DNA of 64,000 nt from Liolophura sinensis (lineage: Eukaryota > Mollusca > Polyplacophora > Chitonida > Chitonidae). The position numbers and the translations under genes were made by a program. Below, piece after piece: positions 48,101-59,609 of this stretch (position 1 is the stretch's first letter; every line of letters begins with the position of its first letter). Location: assembly GCF_032854445.1 (NCBI RefSeq), contig NC_088295.1, positions 86,348,644 to 86,412,643 on the forward strand, given 5' to 3'. The notes under the pieces were generated by a model, which saw only the letters and a list, made by a program, of their open reading frames with translations, had not been told where the DNA came from and did not search any database.

Positions 48101-49316
48101 AATTATGAAGATCGTTTGCAATGCCATTATGTAGTTTGTACAACAAAGCCTGATTGATTCAGATTAGACAGAATTTATGCAGATTGCAGCTGAGCTGGGT
48201 TTTGTGCATCTACATAAAGTACATGTGACCACTCCGACAGTCTTGCGATTACAGATTCTTTTACATTCAGCAAGATCCCCCATCACTCACAACTTACCGT
48301 TTACTCAACCCACGATCTGCAAAGATTACATGTGACGCTCGCAGCTTGCCATAACTAGTTGTAAGTGTATGTGTCACTGGAGCTTTAGTACATTTGATGT
48401 ATTGGTGTGTCGGTTCATCTGTCTGTCATACGGAGACAGTGTTGACTTAACGATCATTACTAGAGAAAATGTTGAACAAAAAACATTATCACCCATTTGG
48501 GAATCTCCATTTGATGTGTTCTTTGAATTCTTGGTAAAGTGCAACTTTTTTGAAGTTGTATTGATTGTTGTTTGATGCCATACTCAAGCAGTTCTCACAT
48601 GTATGAAGATGGTAAGTTTCATGGATAAAGGAGGCCAGAATGGATGGAAAACTGGAATGCCTGGGGTAAACCACAGACCTGTGGCAAGTTGCAGGCAAGC
48701 TTTCATGACATACACCTGCCCCTCATATTAGTTGTTGACAAAGGATCTGAAATGAACCTTAGACTCTACTGACTGCGAACCAATAGCAGTTGTCTCACTT
48801 ATCAGCAAGGCCTGACAAACAGAGAGCGCTCTGATGTTTAATTCACATATCGTACTGTGTTTACTGCACATGGAAGATTAATTGCTACTGACTGTAGAGT
48901 TTGGTTTTGATCAGCTTTCTATGAGAATGTTTGTTGTAATTTTTCTTCTACCAGGGCATTCGTTATTGCATTATAATAAGAGTACATTCACACTGACTGG
49001 CAAGTTTTGTTACTAGTACTGAATTGTTGCTTGTCTTTATGTTGTAGGATTGGGTTTGGCAGAGACGATTAATAATCAAGGACAGAACGCCGTGGAACAG
49101 AAAGTCTCCAAATTAATCTCCATGATATTTGCTCTTGTGTTCACTTGTTTATTAGAAAGAGTAAATGTCGCCCAAGACTCGGAGTTTCTATTTTATCTCT
49201 TTTGCTACATCAAGTATATAATTATGATATTTGTAATAGCTGCTGTTGTACCTTGGATTGTCACATTTTTCACAGTACAAGGAAATAGAAAAACCAGTAA
49301 GGATAAATTAACTTAA
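42103..49316 (+). CDS. G6PC: Glucose-6-phosphatase catalytic subunit (G6PC/G6PC3 family), complete
   Basis: Exons 42103-42192 (the exon itself probably starts at 42097), 42693-42850, 44143-44249, 46808-46901, 47153-47271, 47602-47844 and 49048-49316 join in frame to 359 aa, against about 346-357 in vertebrate paralogues. It hydrolyses glucose 6-phosphate on the lumenal side of the ER. Phosphatase signature: K82-x6-R89-P90, P121-S-G-H124 within CETGPGSPSGH, and S171-R172-x5-H178. H178 corresponds to the phosphate-accepting histidine of the family, and R89 and H124 to the other catalytic residues. Several hydrophobic segments fit the nine-helix topology. The start is supported by HGLLMIQYLQ, which resembles the N-terminus of G6PC1/2. 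The C-terminus KDKLT matches a KxKxx ER-retrieval motif. Similarity to G6PC3 (AHFPHQVL, SWSIS-like, KWC..EWVH) and to G6PC1/2 is mixed, so the paralogue is not assigned. Confidence 0.95.
42912..43126. repeat. 43-bp tandem repeat, five copies
   Basis: Unit GTACACACATAGAGAGAAGT then GTGCCACACTGTCTTTATGA plus TTA, nearly identical between copies. It starts about 60 bases after the G6PC exon ending at 42850, in the second coding intron. Confidence 0.92.
44390..45380 (+). mobile_element. 5'-truncated non-LTR retrotransposon, RNase H and 3' end
   Basis: The frame 44396-44971 gives SLSCLLAIQN, then IIFCWIPSHTGIHGNTVVDR (RNase H-like core), the downstream LWQGEWD and RCRIGHSHLTHNF motifs, and a Cys-rich CVGCDAPYG. 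A frameshift near 44955 is followed by ILVDCVDFAHVRQRF up to a stop at 45105. A 3' UTR with ATATGGCTGAAATATTGCTG, GTGGCGTTAAGCC and an (ATTC)n tail ends it at about 45380. These are features of RNase H-bearing non-LTR elements (I/Nimbus-like). Dead copy in the third coding intron of G6PC, same orientation. Confidence 0.82.
46260..46500. repeat. Degenerate repeat in G6PC intron
   Basis: Phrases such as AGCTTTAGCCATTTAGCAAC, CTTTAGTCAGGTACCAGTGC and GTTAGCCAAGTAGCAATGCC recur with ATTCCATCACAATG-like neighbours about every 60-65 bp. Strongly diverged. Confidence 0.45.
46541..46552. repeat. (TG)n run
   Basis: A short TG dinucleotide run. A similar one at 44120-44136 forms the pyrimidine-poor tract just before the G6PC acceptor at 44142. 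Confidence 0.7.
48590..48720 (-). mobile_element. SINE-related fragment in the last G6PC intron
   Basis: Carries GGAATGCCTGGGGTAAACCA and CCTGTGGCAAGTTGCAGGCA, matching the block at 7755-7800 and 12370-12415 (CCTGGGGTAAACCACCGACC). Confidence 0.55.
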
Positions 49317-50490
49317 AAAATAACTATTGTGACTTTTGTGATTGTATTTTAGATGGAGGGATCAATGGCGTGTAATTTTCTTAGGTATAACAATGTCTCA
49401 GAAGATCTGTAAACTTAATGATAAATGTCAATCTTGTCTCAAACCATCATCTCTTCTGTATGATATGTATTGGATTTTAGTCATAATTTTTGTTCACATG
49501 TTAATTTTTTGTGCAGAAGTGGACATGTTTTTAAGTCATATTTACAATATCTTAAAATGTAAAGTGTCATGATAAATGTACAACTATGATTTTCTGTTAC
49601 ATAAAAAGTCTTGTGATTGCTCACGTTTTGTCCTATGTTAATTTTTTTCTGTAATTGTAGTTTCAGAAACTTTGTGTTTATATACAAAATTTGGCCTGTG
49701 TGATTATTTTTTTTTATCTTAATTTTATATATATTTATAAATTATAAGTTTATAATTTAAGCTCTTTATATTTGTCATTTCTAAAGATCAAGGCTGTATA
49801 CTCCTTGTAAGGTTACCCGCTGTGAAAACCCCATCAACTGAGGATTGTCTGTCCTCTCTTACTCTTTTTCATATAACATACAAGTCTGGCGGGTGGAAGA
49901 GGGGTTGGCTGGGGTAGGAGAGGTTGGGTGGGGGTGTGCGTGGTTGAGGGTAGGTTGTTATTGGATATCAGTCCGAGCAACAATATAAATCACATCACAA
50001 CGGGTGATAGTGACTGAGTGGCATTTCTTCCATAACGTTCAGTTGAAAACCTGAGTTTCAGCTTCTGAGTAACTGTAAGTTTGCACAAAACACTTCTAAG
50101 TTATTGCTTGTAAACTGATGTATTTTGAGTTCACCTTTCATGTAAATGTAAAATCATTACTTAATATTGTGTTTGTTTTGATTTAATCTATCATTGTACA
50201 TTTATAATTATTCCAGCATTATCATAAGATCTGTTAGAGGGGAAATCGATATATCAGGTATATATCATCAGGTGAAATGATCAGTTGTAATCATGTTGGT
50301 CATTTCTAGTTAGTTGTAATTAAGTTAATAGTGATCTCTAGTCAGTTTCAGTTTACAGGCAGAAAAGATAGCCTTTTTTATGCATCTTTTCATTGATGTA
50401 TCAAAATATTGTTTCAGTGAATTTTGGGTGAATTTCTGAAATGTACTTACATTATTTCTGATCTGTGGTATTACATATATCTGAGATATG
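49317..50490. other. 3' flank of G6PC, AT-rich
   Basis: Probably begins with the G6PC 3' UTR. No unambiguous AATAAA was seen close to the stop. Short frames here show no family features. Confidence 0.4.
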
Positions 50491-51055
50491 TTACATTTTT
50501 CCCACATGACTATGTCAGATTGGTGAGGGAATGAGAACATATTATGGACTAAGCACATTTTTCCCAGATGACTATGTCAGATTGGTGGGGGAATGAGAAA
50601 TATTATGGACTAAGCACATTTTTCCCACATGACTATGTCAGATTGGTGAGGGAATGAGAACATATTATGGACTAAGCACATTTTTCCCACATGACTATGT
50701 CAGATTGGTGAGGGAATGAGAACATATTATGGACTAAGCACATTTTTCCCACATGACTATGTCAGATTGGTGAGGGAATGAGAACATATTATGGACTAAG
50801 CACATTTTTCCCACATGACTATGTCAGATTGGTGAGGGAATGAGAACATATTATGGACTAAGCACATTTTTCCCACATGACTATGTCAGATTGGTGAGGG
50901 AATGAGAACATATTATGGACTAAGCACATTTTTCCCACATGACTAAGTCAGAATGGTGAGGGAATGAGAACATATTATGGACTAAGCACATTTTTCCCAG
51001 ATGACTTTGTCAGATTGGTGAGGGAATGAGAACATATTATGGACTAAGCACACTG
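50490..51055. repeat. 62-bp tandem repeat, about nine copies
   Basis: Unit CACATTTTTCCCACATGACT, ATGTCAGATTGGTGAGGGAA, TGAGAACATATTATGGACTA plus AG. Copies differ by single bases, mostly at the array ends. It lies about 1.2 kb after the G6PC stop. Confidence 0.92.
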
Positions 51056-51059
51056 TGAG

Positions 51060-52790
51060 GTTATTTACGAATGCTTAGCTCTTGTTGGATAGGAACATTC
51101 ATGTCACTTCATGTACGAAATTTAAACATACTATTTGCCACATGCATATTGAGATCAGTGATATCCAGATCATTTTGATAGAACTGAACAGAACTTATTT
51201 TGTGAGAGATACAGTTACACACCTGTACCTTTTCGCTGATGGACATTGTGCTACAACCAGGGTCCTGGTTATATTGCATTTTTATTTTGTACAACTTGTA
51301 ATGTCTTATATTGTTTCCAGTGGAAACACAAAGTGACAGACATATTTTCATTTCTTCAGGATGTTAATTATAGAATACCACTCACACACAAGTGAACAGG
51401 TTATTTCACATTAATATACCTTGTTATGTGGTACATAAGTCATGTAGAATCTCGTTTGTCTCACGTTACCCGTCATCTTCATGACTGCAGGAGGTTTTCA
51501 AAGACTTCACAGTAAACAACATCATGCATTTGTACTTTCAGACCATCACTTGTGGTAATTTAAGAGCAGAATTGCATTGCAGTTACTTGGTAAAAATCAC
51601 CGTTTAATATAAGTTTGCTCTTCTGCAATATGCTCGTGCTTGTAGCCTGTTCTAAGAAGCAGTGGCAAAGTGTGTCTGGCACAATTTCTATGACAACATA
51701 CTTTCAAGAGATATGTCGCCATGGTAAATGTGATTGACACAACATTGCCACAGCGTTGTAAAACGGGCATCAAAAGTTCTTGTTGAAAAATATTTCAGGA
51801 AGTATTTGTGGAACAAAAAGTGGGAAAAAAATGACCAATTCCAGTGAATTTTTTTACAGGTTTCACTGCTTTTGCGTTTTAAGTGTACATACACAGCTGT
51901 AAATAAACTGAGGTATTGATAATTCTATTGAAATGTGATTTGTTACACAGAATTATTAATTTTGATGAAACTTTGTAAGTATCAAGAAAAAAGGGACAAT
52001 AACATGTATTTAAAAGAAAAATGTAAACAAAGATTTTTGAAATGTTTTCTTCTTGGGATGAGGCTACCCTCTTGGGGTTTGAACCAGCGACCTGTGATGT
52101 TTGAACAAGGGACCTGTGAGTTTCGAGTATCTAGCACGCATCTTCCACTAAAATGAAATTTTCACTAGCCTGGAGGTAAAACGTACTTATACACCACCCT
52201 GTTACATTCCCATGGTGTATTCTTCCATCAACTGAATATTGTGATTATGGTCATTTGTGATTGATTTGATTCCTAAATTTAAATGAGTGCCTTTTAAATA
52301 AAATATTTACTACATTGTGGCAAAAATCATTTTTGTGGTGCAATTCAGTGTTGAGTTTTGGCAAATGAAATAAAATTATATTTATGAAAACCTTTCTGTC
52401 TTTTTTCGACATTAATACATTTTCACATACCAGTGTTTGTTTATTCGTGTGGGGGCCTTCATCGCCAAACTTTTTACTTTCACAAACCTTTGGCACATTA
52501 TGAACAAACTCCCCATTTGTGACTTCCAGTATACTGGTAGAAGGCGAGAGATCCAGTGAAAGTCATGTAAGACAACACAAGGTGCTATCATACGTTTCTT
52601 ACCATCAAGTCACCAAGTAAGAGTGGAGTGAACTAGTGGGCCTATAGTAAACCATGGCCTTTGACAGTTACCTGACAAAACTTGATAAAGAGGCTATACC
52701 ACAGATATTTGGCAAAAATCCACATTCGCCAACAAATTAAAATTTTCTGCATTTACTCCAATTATTGTCTTTCAGTAAATATCAGACTGG
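51060..52790. other. AT-rich spacer without recognised genes
   Basis: Contains an AATAAA at 51902-51907 that could serve a long G6PC 3' UTR, but nothing links it. The open frames are short and lack family features. Confidence 0.4.
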
Positions 52791-52799
52791 TACCTGTAC

Positions 52800-53035
52800 T
52801 ATTTGTAATTATTTATTTGTTGGGTGTTTTACGCCATGTTCAAGAATATTTCATGTATACGACAGCGGCCAGCATTACAGTGGGAGGAAATGGAGCAGAG
52901 GTGGCAGATCTTCCCACTTATAACTGGAGAGGAAGCCAGCATGAGCTGGACTTGAACTCATAGCCACTGATTGGTGAGAAGCTCCTAGGTCATTGGGCTA
53001 AGCTAGCATGTTAACCACAAGGTGACAGAGTCCTC
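52800..53035 (-). mobile_element. Full-length Meta-type SINE
   Basis: Minus strand: tRNA-like head (the GTTAACATGCTAGC region, B-box-like GAGTTCAAGTCC), middle (AGCTCATGCTGGCTTCCTCT), TTTCCTCCCACTGTAATGCT, then ATTCTTGAACATGGCGTAAA and the tail. It is the most complete copy in the window and defines the family together with 59370-59605. Confidence 0.8.
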
Positions 53036-54239
53036 CATACTATTTATAGTGTTAAAATGGTTCTAAATTTTTTAAAGTTATAAATGCAAAATAATTTAAA
53101 AATTTCAAGAATTTTATTATTAATTTAATGAGGCTGCTATTTGTGAAAGACTATGGACTATTCTAAAATAGCAGCAGATATTCCACTGGATTTACACTGA
53201 TTTGTTGTTACCAAAAGCAGGAAGAGTTGGATTTCAACACATACCATACTGTTTTTTTTATTGATGTTGACCATTTACCTTTCTAACATTCATTATGAAT
53301 ATGTTAGACATATGCCGATATACTAGAAGAGGAACCCAAACAATATAATTGCCTGCTAATTTCCTGGATGAATCTCCTGATAAACTTGAAGTTGCAACAC
53401 CAGCAGTGGGAGCTGCTGGGCTTTGAAAGTGTGCACACAGGCTCTAGTTCGTCTTGGGCTATAGTTGTGAGAAACAAGAACACATTAACTGCATGGCCAG
53501 CGAGAACCTCTCTTAGGTTGTACGCCTACTATGTATTTATAATGTGCTGTACAATGTAATATATTTATTTGATACTAAATACACCTAGTTTCCTTCATCC
53601 ATAAATGTAATGAAAAAAGTAATGGAAAGTTCTTTATCAAGGTGTTAAACAGCACTCATATAAATAAATATTAACTACATATACGTACACTGCTCACAAA
53701 TTTTACTATGTTAATGGGCAAATAGCTGTAATCTCATCTTCAAAAGAAAGTCTTAAAAACAATATTTTAGTTCAATATGACTAACTTAAGACCCCCACCT
53801 TCATCATGGCTATTAACACCTGTCAGTTCCATTTTTTTCCCCTGCATCAGGCACGAAGCTTCCAATTTCCAACAACCAGCAACGGCAAAAAGGCTACACA
53901 AAAAGTGAAGTCCAATTGAATTCAAATTAAAAGGTGCACGCGCCTACTTTTGCTAACACAAAGAGCACATTTCTTAAGGTCATATTTAAATCGGAAATGA
54001 TTGATAGTTTAAGCATAAAGGTAGGAGGAGCTATCTTACTCGCAAGTTCATCGGACCACAGGACAACGATTTATTTAACCATGTCCGATACGTGTCTTAA
54101 AAGTTAACGGTGCTTGGTTGTACATACTACTATTCCAAAACAGCGTGTACAACTACTGACCAGCCCAAAACGATGCAAAACTGAAGAAATCTTACAATTT
54201 ACGTCTCTGCGACAGTGTGTAGTAAAGCTCAGCAGTCGT

Positions 54240-54950
54240 CTTGTATTGTTTGCTCTCGGACTCGTGACGTCACGCGTTTGCAGCCACATGCGCTCAACCT
54301 TAAAACCTGTCTCAATCAACTCCATTTTCCTAGCAAAGAGCGATGCCTTTCTAATATCTACAATTTCATGATCACTGTAAGATAATTTTTAACAAATTTT
54401 CTGAGGGATGTTCGGAGGGAGATGGTAAGTACCGAGGAACACCAAGCTGACAGTGTTTCAGTGATGGTTTCAAGAGTATTTCATTCATGAAAACCCGGTT
54501 TGTTGTGGTCATGAAATCTATACAGAGGTTTACTTTGTTCGAAATCTTGTAGTTACTCGCCCTTTTCACCCCTCTTCTTTGTCACAAATTACGGCCTAAA
54601 ACTGGTTACAAATGCCAAAACAGTGTTAGTTATGATGAGATAAGACACCAAGCTTGCTGATCGTGTGGTTTATTGTTGATATGTGCCGGTGTAGTGATGG
54701 AATTCAGCGCGTCAAATCGTAAGTAAAAATTGTGTCGTCTGCGTTCTGACGCTGCGCTCTCCGTGTTCTAATATTATTGACCATTATTCCTCTTCGCTCA
54801 ACAGCCATTTATCTCCCGACATATTTATTCGTACCTTGCTCATATTTTGTTACAAGACGTTTTATTTCCGTGAACTGGCCTAATCTAGAGGGGTGAATTA
54901 AGGGCTAAGAAGGCAGAGTTTGTGGTTTGTTTTGGTCGGACACAGGTGAG
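54240..54950 (+). promoter_or_regulatory. Candidate promoter and first exon of a gene running right
   Basis: A more CpG-rich patch in AT-rich DNA. It has a perfect CRE palindrome TGACGTCA at 54265-54272, an ATG at 54697 followed by eight codons and a donor C|GTAAGT at 54718/54719, and another strong donor CACAG|GTGAGT at 54945/54946. No recognised coding sequence follows in the window. Inference only. Confidence 0.3.
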
Positions 54951-55979
54951 TAAAGGCTGGATGTTGGTGAGATGTCGTTTATGCATAAACTCCCGCTTTC
55001 CGACTCGCTAAGTCACGGATTCCTTTTTATATGATAGCCTCAGCTAACACTAACAATTATGGTGGCCAACTATGACCCGCTGCTTGAGTCGGTTTTTCTC
55101 AGTTGCGTTGGCATTTCACTGTATTTTGAACTGATGTCGGTGGTCAGAGGAAACGACAACAGCTGATCGTAGGCATTTCGTGTCAAAGGTGATATTACAC
55201 GCGCGAAATTTGTCCAAATTGCTCGAATGTTTTAGTATCTCTTGATTCTTTCTTTTATTTCTGCCTGTAGCCATTATCCTGGAAATCTAGCATTGATCGG
55301 CCATATTTTCTGCTCGGCCCAGGATAAGTTGTGTGTCGAGTCTAAACCAGTCGTTTATGCCACTGTGTTCATTTCTGATTTTTAAAATGCCTCACTTGAG
55401 GCGGAGGGCTTTTTTTTTAAGACTCGCCTTGTGTATTTCGTTGTCAGAGTCAGCCTTCACTTTGTAGTCTTTAAACTAACATACATTTTAAAATATCAGT
55501 CTAGTGGTATAGATTTGCTTCAGGTTAACCAAATTTGTATTTCTGAAATTCAGTTAGAATTTATTTTCTTGGATTTCTTTTAAGAGGAGAAATGATTACA
55601 AATGGTACATGTAGGCCTACCTGTATTTGTATAAAATAGTATTTCATAATAAAGCATTAATGTACATCTAGTATAGATCAAGCTTGTCGACGAACATGCA
55701 GATTTGTACTACATGCAGCAGTCACAATTGAAGACTACTAGATGAAACATATGTTTTTCATTGTATGTGTGTACATAGTACTGTGTGTACCTGATGTGAC
55801 TGAAAATCCTGTGGTTGTTGTTGCAGGATTTAGTAGGGATCAGCTTTATGTCTCGGGTGATAGTTAGCCTTTCCTCTGCATCATAAAAATAATTTTTGTT
55901 TATATGTAGTTCATGTAAGTGTATATTTATATTTTTTCTTGTATGTTCGAATTGATAACTCGATAATGATTGATTACAG

Positions 55980-56068
55980 GTCAGAGAGATGAAGATTGAA
56001 AAGATACTCATTTCCGATGTTGATGCGTAAGAAGAAGCATAGCTAAACATCGAACAGGTGTGTGACAG
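55980..56068 (+). other. Candidate untranslated internal exon
   Basis: Bounded by TGATTACAG|GTCAG and GACAG|GTAAGT. It holds a short frame (ATG to TAA, 13 codons) and otherwise no coding signal, which suits a 5' UTR exon of a gene whose coding part lies beyond 64000. The polypyrimidine tract is weak. Confidence 0.25.
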
Positions 56069-57801
56069 GTAAGTTCATGTTATATCCACATTGGTCTGTA
56101 TATAAAAACATTTGGCATCACAAGTATTTTTTTCGTATCATTTCAGTTCTGATTATCTGTTTTTGTCAGTGTGGTAGGGGAAGGGGTGACTCTGTCTTTG
56201 GAAAGACTGTCCACTTAGGTAAAGTCTTTGTGGGTTAGGACACTCTGATTCAAAGCGTCGCTAAATATATGGTAGAGTTCTTTTATTGCTATCAATTACT
56301 TTGCAGGCAAACGTACCAGAAATAATTAGGATAAAATCAAAAATTTTGAATGAATTGGGGATACTGAATTTTTTACTAGTGTAGCATCTATATATTTGTG
56401 GTCTCTGAGACTTGCTCATTAATCGGTATTCAATAATTTGTAAATAGATTAGTTACACATTTGACTGGCAGTGAGTGAAAATTGGCACTTTACTTAGATG
56501 TAATTGTTTAGGGCGTGTAACATTGAATCCTCAATAATTATGAAACAACACAGAGATGGTGGGAATCCATAATCATTCAGGCCATGCCTAAAAAATTCTG
56601 ACGATGTCAGAAGAAATAGGGACAGTCGGTGTTGAGTTTTTTTTTTTTATTCTAATGAAAAAAGATACTGATTTTAAAGGAGAAGAGCACATTTTTTTCT
56701 ATCTGGTGGTGCCTGCTGCATAATTTGGCAATTTTTCCTCACCATACATGTAAAGTCTGAAAATGGCAAATCTGGCATAAATCGCCCAGTCCATTGCATC
56801 CTCCATCTTCAACACCCTGTAATTTATGCTGGGGGTGTGTTGCCTCTCAGCCAGTGGGAGTCTTTAAAACTGTCGGCTTGTTCGTGTAAACTCGGAACCT
56901 AAGTCCAACATTTCGGATTCCCGATCGTCGAGCGGAAAACGAACTGTACTGTTCACTACTTTCTAGGCTAAATAGTTCTACCAGAAATGTACGAACTGCA
57001 CTTCGGCGGTTTCCGACGGCAATTCTCCTCCTAACACAGAAGACTTCAGAAGACCCACAGTGGATTTTGCCGCTGACTTTATTTATAATTTATCAACTTG
57101 AGGTACATATTAGAATTCTGTTTAAATTGCAAATGCTATAAATCTCTTGTATCTTATTTTATGTATCTGTTTTGTTTGATTATAATTTGAGTTTAAATGC
57201 TGTTATACTCAGCAGTGATTTTGTTTCTCACACCAAGGGCTTTTTCAGTCAAATAATAAGCAATAAATGATGTCAAAATTCCACTCCTTGTGCCCTTATC
57301 TGTTGCTATGACAGGTAGCTCTAGAGGCACATAGCAAAGTAAATTGGTAATGAAATCTTATTTTATTTAGAATGTATGTTCCACTCCTTGTTTCCATACC
57401 ATTACAGGTTTTTTTTATAATGTAACCAAATTTTGGCATGTACAGGCACTTCAGCATGCCATTCAGTTGTTGAGTCGTTTCTACACGGTACTCCAATATG
57501 CTCCACTCATACTCATAAACAAATTTGCTTTCATACATGTGAAAACGTGAGTTCTTGAAACCAGTAAAATATGTTTGTGAAAATGTTTGTCTTCCAGGAA
57601 TATCATTTTACTTCTAAAGTTTGAAACCTGTACAATTTCTTCTATTTCAGTTTTTTTCTTAGTATGAAAACATATACAAATGTGTAGTCTTTTCTTTTTT
57701 TTTGAGGAAAATCATAGTCTTTTTCAGGAAATCATAGGAGATCTGTCATAATGTTACAGTTATAGACATGATTCTTAGCATAACTGTGTGTACCTGTTTA
57801 A

Positions 57802-58352
57802 AGGTGGAGAAAACATAAAAATGACAAAGTTCAGATGAAAGAATGTGAAAAGTTATTCCTAATGTGGTCTTCAATATTTTTTCCGATTTTTTATCTTAAG
57901 GAGAGAAAGGACACTTGAAAATTATTTTGTATGGTGGGTATTTGGGACCACCTTTTATAATGTCATAAATAAGAATGTAACACAGGTTTAATAAATATTT
58001 TTGCACTGGGAATTTGTTTCTTTTTAGCTAACAAATGTATTACACATCAATTTGGATCATATTTATACTTTTAAATGTTCATAAAAATTATCATAATTTA
58101 GGTTAAATGCATGTGTTTCCATATAAACAACAAATTTACAATTCAAATAAAATTATCACATCTTTATTTAGAACCTTATTATGCAGCAAAGATAAATACC
58201 AAAAGTTGGTCCGAAATACCCACCATACAAAAATATTTTCAAATACCCTTTTCTCTTGAAAAAAAAATCCCCAAAAATATTAAAAATCATATTTGCAAAT
58301 AAGATTTGACGCTCTTTCATCTGATTTCGGCATTTTTATGGTTTCTTCTCCT
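57802..58352. mobile_element. TTAA-flanked foldback MITE, 551 bp
   Basis: TTAA flanks both ends (57798-57801, 58353-58356). The outer 160 bases on each side are imperfect reverse complements: AGGTGGAGAAAACATAAAAA against the complement of TTTTTATGGTTTCTTCTCCT, and GTATGGTGGGTATTTGGGAC against its complement near 58205-58225. TTAA targets suit a piggyBac- or Kolobok-like non-autonomous element. A third end-like motif TTAAAGGAGAAGAG lies at 56674. Confidence 0.75.
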
Positions 58353-59279
58353 TTAAGCCTCTTACTGTAATAGCATAGAGAAAGTATGAAGTCGGTATTA
58401 AATGTACATGAAATTTTTGAAAATCAAGGTTATAATATTGTGACATCCCATTGTACCTTGACCTTATTGCCTTATGGCAACTAAGGGCAAGATCAGCATC
58501 ATTTAATCCTCTAAACTAAATATTTCAGGAGTTAAGTCTTTAAATATGGAAGATATTACAGGGTTTTCATTATGTTTTGGAGCTTAAGGTTACCCTAAAA
58601 AAAAAGTAGCCAGCTACTTGAAATATGAATTTTACCTGGTAAATAAATAAAATTTAAAATGGGTTTATAGGCAAAAGTAGGCAGCAACTTTCTCAACTTT
58701 TTTTTTTTTTGGCAGAAATGTAACGGGTTGCAGGTAGCTGCTAACTGCTTTCTAATAAAAACCCCTGTATTAATTACTGTATGTACTTCTGTGTGTTAAA
58801 ATGTGCACAATGATTATAGCCCTCATGTGCTGTAAAGTGATGATAAGAGAGAGTCACCGTGATGACATTGTAACGTTGAATTTTAAAACTCTGGTATTGT
58901 AACACTTTCTTTGCTGTGTATCATTTCATCAGAAATCCATAAAGCATTGCTCATGTGTTTATCTTTTGAACAGTTAGGTCATTACAATTTTAATAAGGAA
59001 CTAAATCAGCATTGTTTCACATCAACCTTCTATGCATTATTTTATTTCTGGTTCGTTTAGCCTTGTACTTTATCTTGTCTGTTAATATATCTCTAAAATG
59101 ACTAATATTGTTTTCATAATTTAGATTCATGAGTGCTATAAAATGTGCATTTGTTGACCTATCAAATATTTTTAACCAAAAACTGGAATTTCCTTATTTA
59201 AACAGAAAAGTTTCTTTGATACTTCCATAAGTGGTGCTATATGTGATCCAGCTGAGGGCACTTTATTACATTGTAGCTG

Positions 59280-59280
<1 letters not shown>

Positions 59281-59320
<40 letters not shown>
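59281..59320. repeat. (TA)n microsatellite
   Basis: About 20 uninterrupted TA dinucleotides. Confidence 0.95.
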
Positions 59321-59326
<6 letters not shown>

Positions 59327-59365
59327 CTAAAATGTACAGGGTTTAGCTTAATAAAAGGTTGTTGG

Positions 59366-59605
59366 GTGCCTCCCAGCCGAGGTGGCTAGCGTTCCAGCGC
59401 AATACAATGGCCCAGGAGTCTCTCACCAATGCGGTAGCTGTGAGTTCAAGTGGAACTGATGCCAGCTTTATCTCTTTATATTTGGGAATGTCTGTCAGCA
59501 ACCAGCAGATGGTCATGGGTTTCCTACCACCATAATGTTGGCAGCCGTTGTAGTAGTGAAGAAATATCTGCCCCTGCATCGCTTTTGTTTTCAGTATCAC
59601 ATTTT
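59366..59605 (+). mobile_element. Near full-length Meta-type SINE
   Basis: Plus strand: GGTGCCTCCCAGCCGAGGTG head, AATGGCCCAGGAGTCTCTCA, CAATGCGGTAGCTGTGAGTT with B-box GAGTTCAAGTGG, then AGCAACCAGCAGATGGTCAT, CATAATGTTGGCAGCCGTTG and a decayed 3' end. Confidence 0.78.
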
Positions 59606-59609
59606 AGTT

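Noticed and set aside
52800-52963. 93-codon frame 52682-52963
   Set aside because: It runs through a minus-strand SINE.
54104-54371. Frames of 73 and 85 codons on opposite strands
   Set aside because: They lie in a CpG-richer patch with low stop density; no domain was recognised on either strand.
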